Part shown: positions 18,129 through 31,400 of the stretch, one piece after another
How positions within the stretch are numbered: position 1 is the first letter of the stretch
Layout of the letters: each line of letters starts with the position of its first letter
Assembly: GCA_017453665.1 (NCBI GenBank)
Contig: JAFTEM010000008.1
Location: 1-43,004, forward strand
DNA from: a bacterium
GTDB lineage: Bacteria > Patescibacteria > JAEDAM01 > Absconditabacterales > Absconditicoccaceae
Direction: 5' to 3'
Length of the DNA: 43,004 nucleotides
Program-made: the position numbers and the translations under genes
Notes under the pieces: generated by a model
The model's input: only the letters and a program-made list of their open reading frames with translations
The model's database searches: none
Told to the model about the DNA's origin: nothing

Positions 18129-18884
18129 GTGAAACTCTATCTCTATGCATTTAATCAATACTTTTGATTTGATAAAATCTTAATACTACAAGATGCGAAT
18201 AAAAATATCGCACCTTGAGATTTAATCCAACATTGAACAAACACATACCTCGTACTCTGAGAAGAAATAAGTTTCCCAGAACTCTATAACACATTATTCT
18301 CTGAAGACCAAAATTTTTCTATACTTTATAAATCATTTCTTTCACAACACACACTAGACCTTATCCATCGAATGGTATACGAACGATACACAAGTTATAA
18401 AAACATTCTTAAATTATTCCTGGATGAAGAAATCGAAAAACTTCTTATCAAAAAATGTAAAAAGAATATTAAAAACAAAATGCAGTCTTGTAGAATCGGA
18501 ACTCGTATCCTCCAATGGGATTGAAGTTATCAAACACTCGTAATATTCCCAGACCTTTGGAGTTTCTCAAACTTAGTTGATAGTAACCAATTTGAAGGAA
18601 CATTTCTCTATTCTCTAGATACACAAAACAAAAAAAATACTAATCGATGGAAAATCAAAACCGGAAATGAAAAACTTATTTGCACAACAAGTTCAGAAAT
18701 TTTTCAAGACTATGAAAATCTTAAAAAAATTTATTTAATAGAACCGCAAAAACGATATTACGCATCACAACAAGACCCAAGATATAAAGTTGATAGCGTT
18801 GCAAAAAAATTAGCAGAACTCAACAATGCAGAAATTATATATGTACCTCCCGAAGATTTATTCAAAAGAAAACCTTGATATTAA
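18129..18884 (+). CDS. Conserved protein resembling a degenerate PriA (primosomal N')
   Basis: 251 residues from GTG at 18129 (VKLYLYAFNQYFGF) to TAA at 18884. The frame is open further upstream but has no ATG there, so the start is provisional. No Walker motifs are present. Parts line up with PriA landmarks: an IGTR segment (CRIGTRILQWDG), then LIEPQKRYYASQQDPRYKVD and VAKKLAELNNAEIIYV. These recall the DEEH-SYK-PRYHARDVA-LGSATP region of PriA, with the DEAH acids replaced. It may be a shortened restart factor that has lost helicase activity, or a separate family. It is 26 nt after the Clp gene, suggesting co-transcription. Confidence 0.55.
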
Positions 18885-18927
18885 TTTTCAAAATCCATAC
18901 ACTAAGAAAAAACAAAAAACTTAGAAT

Positions 18928-19299
18928 ATGAAAAAACTTATTTACACCCAACAAGCCTGCGTCATAACTTGCGGCGCAATTGCTTTCATCCTCGGAGAAA
19001 AATATTTCTCGCATCTGCTCTACATTCTTCCCGTTATCGGATTGATTTTTACTTTGACTCTTACAAAAGCAACATTACAATTAAAAGGCTCTGATGTTGC
19101 CTCAGGATTAATTATAGGATTCTTCATAACCCTTTTCGGAGCATCAATAGGTTCCATCCTAGGGGGCCCGAGTCATCCTCTATTTATAGCCTTTGGCAGC
19201 CTTGGTTGTGTAATCTTCATCACAGCAATATCAAATATGCTAAGAGATGCAACCAATCTATCATACGATAACGAAGACAAACAACCCCCTGATAGCTGA
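18928..19299 (+). CDS. Small multi-helix membrane protein, UGA apparently its stop
   Basis: 123 residues from ATG at 18928 (MKKLIYTQQACVITCGAIAF) to a TGA at 19297-19299. Three or four membrane helices: residues about 10-28, 34-50, 62-80 and 86-106. The tail is polar (NEDKQPPDS). All twelve glycines use GGN. The TGA lies in the loop of a strong terminator hairpin (19288-19314). Under UGA=Gly the frame would run 11 more codons to TAA at 19330-19332, past the terminator U-tract, so terminated mRNA would have no stop codon. That fits a gene taken from a standard-code donor and not yet adapted. No family recognised. Confidence 0.65.
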   Translation: MKKLIYTQQACVITCGAIAFILGEKYFSHLLYILPVIGLIFTLTLTKATLQLKGSDVASGLIIGFFITLFGASIGSILGGPSHPLFIAFGSLGCVIFITAISNMLRDATNLSYDNEDKQPPDS

Positions 19300-19320
19300 A
19301 ATCAAGCTATCAGGATTTTT
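19288..19320 (+). terminator. Terminator overlapping the end of the membrane protein gene
   Basis: CCTGATAGC (19288-19296) is perfectly complementary to GCTATCAGG (19306-19314), nine base pairs with loop TGAAATCAA, followed by ATTTTTGTTATTTT. The loop contains the TGA stop of the gene. Confidence 0.88.
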
Positions 19321-19479
19321 GTTATTTTCTAAACAATAAAAACAAATGTCAATTAATAAAAAATACAATTAAAAAAATACATAAGAATCAAGTTCAAAAT
19401 TAAAGTTTTTCTTTATTTTTCACCCAATTATTGTATTATTTAAGAGATTGTGAAAACATCCTTTATTTTTTCCAAATAA

Positions 19480-22400
19480 ATGAAAATAAAAAAAATTCTA
19501 TGAACCATCGTCTTAGCATGATACCTTGCATCAGAGCTATTATCATACTTATGATATGTAGATCGAGGAAGAGCAGAAGCCGCAAGTATTGCTTCTTGAA
19601 CAACAACTCCACTCGTAGCTGTGCTTATTGATAACGATACCTATAATGCTATATGAACATCATCTAATTTTTGATGGTATACTAACAGTTATCTCCATGA
19701 AAAATATCCTGACAGTCAAGCTATAATTCTACCACTAGATACAAAAGAATATACTGCACCTGAAATAGTAAAACTCTTAGAAAACATTTATTTTGATGGT
19801 TTTGAAAACGAAGGATCTCGCCTAGTTTGAGTGCTTATCATGGGAAATATACCATTTCCTGTTGTTAAATATGGAGATTATGTATTTCCATCTGTCTATC
19901 CTTATGTTGATTTCATAGAACAAAAATATATTTGGAACGAAGATGAAGGCTACTTTGTTATTAATAATAATGAGGGACAAGCAGAACTCCGACACGGAGT
20001 CATCAGCTTAGAAAACGCCTGAAAATATGATGAATTTTTTGAGAAACTCAAAAACTACCAAAAAGATCCTGAAAAATTCATTGATAAAAAGATTTGGTAT
20101 GATGATTTTATTGCACTTAATAAAAATTTTTTAGAAGAAGTATATTATCTCTATCAAAACAAACTTATTTTTGCAGAAGATTTGATGTATCATCGTTATA
20201 CAAATTTCTTCGTTGATTTATTACAAACCGACCAACAAGACAGTAATCTAGAACTTATTGGAGATTTAGCCGAAGGTTTTAAAAAGTATAATATTGAAAA
20301 TGCAGATATTTCTGCAGCACAAGAACTACTCTCAAATAATACTTGAAACTTTACACCAACACTTCTCCTACAAAACAAAATTTCTTCATTCATAAAAGAT
20401 TATTATGAAGTTCTTAGTACTCCTCTACTAAGAACAATCGATGATAACATAAAAGCCAGCGATAGATGGACAGTAAATGACAGCCACTACCAAAAAATCC
20501 AGTTAAAAGATCAACTCCTCTTAGGAAATGATGAAACAAATGGTATCCTTAAAAGTATTAATGATAAATTAGAAAACTATGTTGATCAGAAAATCGCCAC
20601 CGAAAAATATGAAATGAAAACAACGGTTCCTACACTATATTATGAAGGAAAAGATAAAAAGAAAAGGATCCTTTGGAAAAAACGTTATATCCCAGATTAC
20701 TATAACACCTATCAATTCTTCTATTTTGGTAGAGATGCACAAACAATTACTAACGCACAAGATTTTAGTATTTATAGAGGAACCTATAGAAATCTTGATA
20801 AATTCGTAAAATATTCAAGCATCATCAATGACGCAAACAACCCTGCAAAATCAAGCAAAGACAAAACAGATCTCACAAAAAAATGAGTATGAGCATCTTA
20901 TGATTTATTTTCTACACAAGTTGAAGCAAATAGAGGGTATAATGTTCTTAATATGCAATCTGAATACGAAACATATAATAAAGAAAAAATCCATGCCGAA
21001 AGAGAAAGAGTTTGTACAAGCTATCTTTTCTGAATACATTGGAACATTCTATGTAAAAGAAAAGAACGAGAAAACAAATGAAGCTGTGAAATAGGATGAG
21101 ATGAAACAGGATGTGAAAATTTTATCCAATTCTGAAATAGAGTATACGGATGAGGAACTCCTCTAAATCTTGATATGGATAAATATACAAATCAAGAATA
21201 TAGTTTCGCTTGAGAATATCACTATGAAAATGCACTTAAACCACTTTTCGATATTGCATGATCAGTAAAAACAACTTCAGCCATTAACGATGCAACAAAC
21301 TTCACAAGCTATAAAACTTATATTTCCCCTACACTAATAAGTGATAAATACTGACATGTTCTATGAACAGACCAACATCTAGAAGCACCATATCATATTG
21401 GTCTTTCAACTGCACGATATTTCAATGTATGACTATGAGATAAAGTATTCACCAAAATTTCAGACAACGAATTTATGCTCAAAAAAAATAAATCATGAAG
21501 AACAGACAATGAACTTATTTATAAATACAAAATCATTCCATCTATTGTAAAACATGATGCAGCTCAATCAACACTTATTAATTGATACGATTGATATAGA
21601 TATACCTGAGATAAAGAGACATACGTATATTATACAACCCTCCTTGATGCATTAGAAATAGAACAGACAACATGAGACACCTATGAACTAACATGAAAAC
21701 TTAGCAAACTTGAAGAAGTATTAACATGATTAGATAAAAAGATAAAAGATAGTATCGCTATTGATTATACTAAGAATCCAGAATATGATATTGGATTAAC
21801 ATGAGTTGTCAGCACAGGAATCCAAAACGTATTAGAGTTCTCAAATGCAAGTATCAATAGTTGAAACATCTATACACTCTGACAATCAAAAAAATGGGAT
21901 AACTTCAACGCTATTTTCTGAACAAATTATTGAGACAAAGTAATTGGACTTATTATATGATACCGTAATAGACAAATTGAACTTAGCAAAAAAGTTGATA
22001 TTCGAAGTGTTTGGTATGATGAAATCATGAATAAAATTGATAAAGTATCAACATACTTAACTGAACAATCAAAAGTAGGAAGCTGAATTTTTGATACATT
22101 CAATAGATATTATGATAACTTAGATAGTTCTCTAACATGAGTTAATCAAAGAATTGATGTTCTAAGCTGAAGAATCGCTGCATGAGAAACAAAACTCCAA
22201 GAACTTATCGATGAATTATGAGCATGATATGATGAATCACTTACTATAGATGATCTTAATAATCAAATAGAAAATTTAAGCTGAGAGATAGACTCATTAA
22301 ACAATGATATTACAATTCTTTCTGGTCAACTCGCTTCAATTAATAATGAAATTTCAAACCTAAATTCAGAAATTTCTGAACTAGAATGAAATATCTCTCA

Positions 22401-25400
22401 ATCACAAGCACAAATAGAAACAATTTCTGGGAATATTGTAAAATGTGACGAAGAATGGATTCCTGAAAAAGATGCTATAATATATAGCATTGCTACAAAT
22501 ACAGGAACATATTATACTACAGCAAACACGTGAGATAGAATCATTGCAGAAGCTAATAAAATTATTGAAAATGCAAACACCAACATCAATACATATAATT
22601 GAATAATCGCAACTAATTCATGAATTATTGCAAATGCTAACACAGCTATTGCATGATATAATAGTCAATTACCATCGTTAACATGAAGTGCAAGAACAGA
22701 ATGTCTTAACAATATCCAAAACGAAAATACAAAAATCAACAACGCAAATGCAACAATAAATGAAAACAGAAATAAAATTAGAGCAGAAGAAAGCAAAATA
22801 GCAACAGCTACTGCAGCAAAAGAACTCGTAGAAGCATGCCGCAAATATCCTCAAGACAAAATTGATGAAGAAAATAAATTAAATGGCTACATAACTAGTA
22901 AAGGGGCAAAAGAATCTCAACTTACCTCAAAACAGGATGAGCAATCAAGAATTACAACAACTATTAATAATAAAAGAAACGAGATAACAGCAAAAAATAA
23001 TCAAATTTCAGCAAACGGAATTATGATTATCATCATTAAATTAAAAGAAGATATTACAACAACATCATGAGCAATTAATGAACGAGAAAAAGTAAGAGAT
23101 AATATCCAAACTCTATCATGAATCGTAACCAAACTTAATATGTACGATCCATGTATCGCTAACCATAATGTATTATGAGATATTATCTGAGCCAGTTCTG
23201 GAGATGTTCAATATTGAACTGAAAATGATGCAGCCTGTGTTTGTGATCCATCTGATCCAGATGAATGTTCAACGGAATGAACTTCTGGAGAAGAGACAAC
23301 AGGACTTTTATCTGAACTTTTAGATTCATTAAAAGGCGCAAAACAAGCCCTAAAAGACAATTTCAATTCAGATCCAGAAAATCCTGAAGAGCATATCGAT
23401 TGAATGAATATGCTTACTCAAGATAGACCAATCGATTCTCCAAGATACGTTACCTTCCAATGAATTTGAGGAAATGTGGTAAAATTCATTTACCCTAATA
23501 TCTTTAAAGTTGAAGTATATAAATCTTCATGAGATAACATTTTACTCAAACAAACATCTTCCAATCCATCAAAAGACGAAATATATCAAGCCTTAAAAGA
23601 ATACTTCCAAAATAAAGTTTCTGAATATAACACACTATTGAATAACGAAAGGAATAGTAAAATAGCTATGAATGATCACTATAATCTCCTTATGCGCGTT
23701 GACCCACTAGCAACTCCTAATATGACATCCCGTCCATATAACGCATTCACATATAGAGAAATGGTTGATGCTATAGGTTGAGAGGAAATGCTCTACACAC
23801 TCTCAGAACTCCTCTACTACCAAAGCGTATCTAATAAAATAAGAGAATACATTGATGATATCTGAGAAGATATTAACGAAACAAAAACAACATTCGACGT
23901 CAACAAAAAAATCTCCTATGTCATGAAAGAATACCTAACCCAAGAAAACGACAAATTCTACAAAGGAGAACTCAATTGATCAGATAAAAACAGTTATGCA
24001 TGACTTATCATCCCTTGATATAGTACTTGATGATATGAAGTATGATATATCAATTCAAATTGAAATGACAGTGTAACTCCATGATTTGATGAAATTGACG
24101 CAACATTAAATTGATGAACAACAAGAGGTGCTTCAGGGACAACAAAATCCAGTACTACTTCATACACTCTAAATCCAGCCGATGAAGAATGATCTATGGA
24201 AATTAAAAAAGATTGTAAGTATGATCCAAACGAACCTCTTTCACTTTATGATGGATCATGGTTTGAATGACTTGCTTGTTGGCTAAAAGCGGTAGCTAAA
24301 AAACCATTAACTCTAGAAGTATATTTCCAAACCTCTCCTACACTTTCCAGTATTACCGAACCAATCGAAGAAAGTTTAGATGATTTCAAACAAAATTTCT
24401 CTACAACAATCGAATCATTTCAAAACACAGCTGTCTCAAACTGAACAAACGAAAAAACTCAAAAAATAATCAACAATACTCAAATTTCATGGAACGATAA
24501 AAAAGTAAGTGTTCTTTCAAAAACAGGAACATTAAATTTCTTATCTTTAGAAGATGTATGAAATGTATTAGTAAAAATAGAAACAACATGAGATAACTGT
24601 CTAATAATTAATTGAACAAGTAGCTGTAATTGAGCAGTTACAACGACAAAGAATCCATACAGATCATGATTCTCACTTAACTATACTCTCGCAAAAGATA
24701 CGATTTGAACCGTTATGGCATCAGTATCACTTTGTTCATCTGCCGACAATTGTTGAGTAAGAAATATGTCATTATCTGTTGTACCAGGTCCCATTACCCA
24801 ATTTGAAATAACGCCACAATGATGAAATAAAATCCTTGCATGAGCATATACACTATTAAATATCAAAGCAATGGATAGCAAAAAAAACGAAATAAATAGA
24901 TCTCTAGAAAACTATATATTAAAAACAAACAGAGGAAACTTTATAGTTTGAGGAACAGCACAACCACAAATTGAAATCAACGATTTTGTAAACACTACTA
25001 TCATTTATAGAGCAGCCCCTTGAACAAATTGAAGTGTTGAATTTAGTATAGCAGATACAAACTGAACAATAATTTCAAAAGGTACAGCGAATATCCTAGA
25101 CTGAGACATAAAACTCAAATATCAATGATCCGAAATCGCTTCACTAAAATATACGATTTCTGACGAACCTTATTATCTTACATGAGGTGAACTTAATACA
25201 AAAAAAGTTATTCCTATAAAAATATCTCTAACAAATTGAGGCGTTCCTGTTCCAATTACAGTAAACGCATCACTTTGAACAGAAAAACAACTCGTTAAAA
25301 TAATGGTTGCACAAGAAAGCAAAAATAATGATTGAAGCACAAAGACCACATTAAGAGAAGCTAATTCGATAAATATCACAAATGGAGAACTAACCGTATA

Positions 25401-28400
25401 TCTTGTTCCATGATATGTTGCGGGAGAAGATACATTTAAAGTAACAGTTCCATGACTTGATACAAAAACAATTAAATTAACACTTGAACCATGAGAATTA
25501 AAATCAATTTGAATTACACTAGAAGAAGATGTTGTTGATCCAGAAGAAAAAATTAAAGCCGAAATTGCATTAACTGATGCATGGTGAAACAAAATCAACA
25601 AAGATTCTGATGTCTCAATTTCTGTAACAACAGAGAACATGATTGAAACTGACGGCTTAAAAGTTCGGAAAGCTGCAAATTTTCCAACACGTTTTCCTAG
25701 AATTTACAGCTGATATCAAGAGATCTCTCTAAAAACTACAAACAACGATACAGGTCTTCATAAAATCACAGTGAAAACAAAAGACGAAAAAATTACTGCC
25801 TCAAAAACATTCACAGTAAGAAATTTCTTCTTAGAATGAGCTGTTCAATCAGGACTTAACATTCTCTATCTTAACTTATTTGGTAGTGATTGGGGTAACG
25901 AGCGATGATATGAATCAAAAAATTCAAAATTTGCAGAACAAATCATCCAATCATCAAAGAAAACATTAGCTATTACCACTCAACTTATTGATCCAAGTAA
26001 AATTAAAGAAGCAAGCATCATATTCTGAGAAGATTGAAATCTCCAAAATAATTGAGGATTGACATTAAAAGCAACACTAGAAAATGCAAAACTAAAATTA
26101 TTAATAGAAAAAGTAGGAACACTTACAATCAACGATGCTCTTAAAAATATTAAAGCAATTAAAAACGATGTAAATAATGAATGGCTATTAGAACTCCTTG
26201 AAAGTGAAGATAAATCAATTCTTCTATATAATATGGATGATAGCTATATTTATACCAATTGAGAATTCCACACCCAAGACGGAACATCTTTCGCTTCAAT
26301 AAAATGAGGTGTAAATTTTGAGCGAACTTCAAACTATCTTAACTGATACCCTATTTGGAATGTTACAAGCAATTGAAAGATTCTAGCATCTGCCATCATA
26401 AACCATCTTGATTATTCTAAAGTAGAATGAGATATTGATAACATTGATTATGAAATTTGAGATTTATATGATAAAGGATCTACATCATCCAAAATCAAGG
26501 CACTCTATTCAAAGCTCAACACACTTGATAATGCATATGAGGGATATGACTCAATCCAAAATAGTGACGATATGGAAAAATATATTGGATTCAGAGGTAA
26601 CTTCAAAAACATAACACTTTTCGCTGAATGAGAAAGTGTTTGAGAGGCTACTATACCATATTGATCAGAATTCCTCATCAATATCTGAGATCCTCTATTA
26701 AAAAATAGAGATGAAGTTGCTTCTGTAAGATGACTTTGACAAGAAAAGTATGCTTTGCCATGAAAAACAATCTTCAAAGTAATCGATATCGATTATAATA
26801 ATGACGGATTAAGAGATTTAATCATCATTTATAAAGATTGAAGTATCATTCTTAAAAAACAATATGCTAATAAAAAATTCCAAGATATGGGAACCCTCAT
26901 GGTAAGTGCTGAACAAATCGATGAAGTCTATGTATGAGATGTTGATGGTAATAAATATGAAGATATTATTATCAAAAACGGAAACAATCAACTTAGAGTC
27001 TACACAAACGATGATTGAGTCTTTGATGTTGATTGAAATATCGTCTGTCTTAACACAAACATTGCATGATGAGAAATTAGTAAAACTCCTGAGGACCTTT
27101 CTTGAGCAATCCAAATGTATATCGATGATATGGATAATGATGGAAGAACTGATATCGTCATCCTAGATAAAAAAGGATATCTAAAAATTTTCTATGGAAA
27201 TTGATCAAAAACAAGACACAGTTATCTTAGTAAAGACGTCTATAGCTGTGATAGCTGACGATATGATAGACAAGAATGACAAACAAAATTAGTTAAAAAA
27301 TTCTGATTAAAACTCACAAGCGATTGAGTTGCTGATAGTAGTATTCTTCGTCGAAACGGTCTCAAATATCCAAGCGATGAAAATCTACAGCAACAAATAC
27401 TCAGCTGAAATCTTGATCCTAACGAAAGCCAAAGCACACTAGAACTTCAAGGAATCTATACCGATCCAGCATTCCTAGCATCAATGGAAGACTGAAATAT
27501 TAGCACTTGAGATATCGATAAAATCGTTAATATTGCTAACCAAGTAGACACAACAAAACAAGCTCAAAAAGCAACAGAAGCTTCAACACTCTATATCAAA
27601 AACCCATTTATATGAAAATATGAATTCAACGATGGATTAAAAGCTGAAGAACAAGCCTTTATAACAATGTATAACATAGAAAAATATAACGGACTCACTA
27701 ATACAAAAAAAATAAATAAACCAACAAAAAAATATGTTGACCTCAATGGTTGAGATTTAGAAGAATGAGATATTATTGAAGTAACTGTTAGTATTACTGC
27801 TCCTGGTGGATGATATAGCCCATCAGCATTCTTCGATAAAATTACTTGACCATGGATTATCGATCGTGATGCTGACACCTGAGCCCCTAGTGATTTAACA
27901 TTCATAAAATGAAAAGGTGAAATAATAGCCGGAACCGATTGATATGATTATGGTATTATTAATATCAATTGAGCATGATGGTGAGGTGGCGGTAACGGAC
28001 TCCAATTCAAATATAATCTTACATACCACATGGACACTCCTATCTATGAAATTAGAGTTGAAAGAGAAGATCCACTCATCAACATTGCCTCAGTATCTTT
28101 TATCGAAAAAGATGACACGAGTATTGTCCGTTGGAATTGATTAAAATACGATTCAAAACACCAAGACATTCTAATTGAAAATCCGTTCGGAAACCAATTA
28201 GCAATCAATGACTGAGTTAATTTCTCTGATCAAGCATACATCAATATCAATGACATAGGGACATATATTGATCGCCTCGGTTCAAAAGAAGTCTATTGAA
28301 TCAATAAAAGTTATAAAGATATTAACTGAGGAAGTCTCGAAAATGGAGATAAAGTCGAAGTTACCGTAAGTATTCCATTACCAAAATCTCACGCACATTA

Positions 28401-31400
28401 TAATGCTTATTTTGAAAAATTAGAAGGTCCTTGGTCTGAGAGCTGACTTCCTTCTAACTTCCAATTCACAAAATGAAGCTGAAGCATTAAAAAAGGTATC
28501 AATGGATATAGTTTCTACGTAACTGATTTCAATGAAGCAAGTAATTGAGAGGAATACATTATAGAATTTAAATACACACTTACCTATAAAGATTCTAATG
28601 GAACTCCTATTTCTGATAACCTACCATATATCGTTATCCAACCAATAGATTGATGTATTAAAAAAGAAGAAATACTAGAAAATGCTAAATCATCTAAAAA
28701 TAGAGATTACAAATCTAAGATAGTAGACCTCCAAGAAGAAGCTAAAAAATATGCTGATGAGCTACAAAGCAATAACGAACAAGCAACAAACGATATAAAT
28801 GAACAAATTACTAATGCACAAAATCTATGAACAGAATCTACGCTTCTCAATTCAGTGAAAGAGAATTTCTGAGTTTGAGACCTTTTAGAAAAAACTTGGA
28901 ATAATCTAATAAATAAAAATGGACTTGATTTCTGAGATATCGACCTTGATATTACAGAAGTATTATGAGCAGATTTAACAAAAATCGAAGGACAAGTCCA
29001 AGATCTAGCAAACAAAATGTGTAATGGATTCCCTTCATTCTGAGTTAAAGGTAAAAAAACATGTGAAGGACTCCCCGTTCCATTTAACCAAGCATTCCTT
29101 GCACCTGGTAGTTATCATATCATGTGATGTATTCAACTTGAACCTCTTACAAGAACACTAGGAAAATGACTTCCTATCTTCTTCTGGCCTTGAAATCTAT
29201 GACCGATACCATTTGTAGGATTTCTTCCTATCCCTTACATGCCAACAGGAGCATGAGACGATTTCCTTTGGGTAAAATGAGTTTGACCTTACAGCTCTCT
29301 TATTAGAATCTATGCAGCACCTACCCTAACAGCACAACTCTGATTAGCAATCTGTGTTGGACCTTATAATGCAGGAATTAATATGCCATCTCCTATCGCT
29401 GATATCGCAGGAAACTGTGTTGTTACAGCTATGGCACTCCCTTGCTGAAGTTCTTGAGACGGTTCAGGTGATGATGATAGTTGAAACGGAAGCTGAGATG
29501 ACACCTATGAAGCGTGGGTCTCTGAATATTGAAAAACAAATACATGTAATCCTTCAAGTAGCGAATCTCCATTCACAATGGTCGCAAATAATGGAACATT
29601 AAATGCTAATTGATGATCATATCCTAGAAGCATTAATGAATGAGAATATCTCTGATGACTTATCAATGTCGAATATGATTCTATTAGTTCATATGGAGAA
29701 AACTGACTTTTATCTGATTGAGGTGATTCATGAATCTCAATTAATGGAGTAAAAATCCAATGAGCAAAAGATATCAAAAACAAACTATTATGATGACTTC
29801 AACAAGGAATCCAAAAAATGCTAGTTGACTGGTTTGACAGACAGGTTCAATATTGGATTAACAACCTCTTTAGATTTGAAATCGAATTCACATTCCCTGA
29901 TATTTCATACCTCGCAGACGAAATCAATAAAATTTCATTCGATAATATTTCTGATATTGATACAGCCAGTCTCAGAGCTGCTGAAAACGAAAGGAAATCA
30001 GAAAATAATAGCTCAGAAAATGCTCTTAAAACACAAAAACAAGAACAAGTAGAAAATGCTCAAAAGAAAAATCCTAAAGCAAAATGACTAACATGACTTG
30101 TTGAAAGTATTAATAAGGTTAATATCTCAAAAGATAATATCAGAAATCTTAATTTAGCAAATTGAGCAAATCCATTTAAAGACTTACAAGAACTCTTTAA
30201 TCAAACAGAACTTGTTAATATCAGCACCCAAAGCATCACAATAAACGTCCCTTGGATCTTTAGCGAGGATATTGAAGCTTATAAAAACTATCTCTTAACT
30301 CGATATGAACAAAACAAAACAACACTCGCATGATGGGAAGCAGCAATTGAAATAGCTATCGCCAGCTGTAACAAAGAAAAACAAAATGATGAAAAAGATG
30401 AAAAAACAGCTCTTCATTGCCAAGCATTAAAAAATGCTCAAGCAACCATCATGAGACTTTCCTCTAAATTCGATAAAACAGCTCCACAAATCTTTGAGAA
30501 CATCCAGACACTAGAAGCTTATAAAAGATTTCCTCTTGAAATCTATGAATGGCTTCACATTACCGACAAATATCTTTGAGATATCGCTGCTCTAGTAAGT
30601 AATTTCTTCGGATATATTAATTATTGGATGGATGTTAATGCTACTAGATTTACACAATATGTTGATGCAATTATTACAATCGTTGCAATCGTAAAAACGT
30701 ATCAAATTATGATAGATCTCTTCGTAGACTGGTGAGCTAAATGTTGAAAATGTACACAAGATACTTACGACCAATACACATGTAAATTAAGTTTCTTATG
30801 TAGTATGTTTGAAATTCCAACAATTCCAATTCCAAGTGTAAAAATACCAAGTCTTTATATAGACCTCTCCCATCTTAACTTAGGAATGAATATCGTCTTA
30901 CCACGTTTCACATTTAATCCTATAAGCATCGAACTTCCTAAACTTCCTAACCTTCCAGAACCTCCACAAATTGGAATCAATTTTGATATCGATTTCGATA
31001 TCCCTGACATTCCACAACTTCCACAACCTCCTGAGCTACCAGAACTCCCTTCATTCATTCCTCAGGTAAAAATGGAACTACCAATTCTCCCTCCTGCACC
31101 AGAGATTCCTGAAATCCCTAATGAAATTTCTTCATTTATCTCTATTGCAAAAACCATTTCGAATATATTTTGTATCATTAAATCATGAATTTGACTTGTT
31201 GCTGAAAGTGCAGTAAAAGCAAGAATAGAACAAATGACACAAAGATCATATGAAGTCCCTTGGGTTGATAACCTAGATCTTTCATTATACTTTAAACAAA
31301 CACCTCTCCAAGGAGTTGACATTCAAGTAGACAGTTTTGTCAATCTGCAATTTAACTTCGATGCATTCTATGCTTTCTTAAAAGGTATTGTTGATGAAGT

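Noticed and set aside
18103..18190. Short frame starting ATG at 18109 after the Clp gene
   Set aside because: It gives only 23 codons in a frame overlapping the longer conserved gene and has no recognisable feature.
25173..25640. 155-codon minus-strand reading frame within the giant gene
   Set aside because: It is Ser/Val/Ile-rich low complexity and lies opposite a continuous Ig-like coding region.
30802..31130. Tandem DNA repeat in the Pro-rich segment of the giant gene
   Set aside because: The protein is repetitive in composition (Pro, Leu, Glu, Ile) but no DNA unit recurs with a fixed period.
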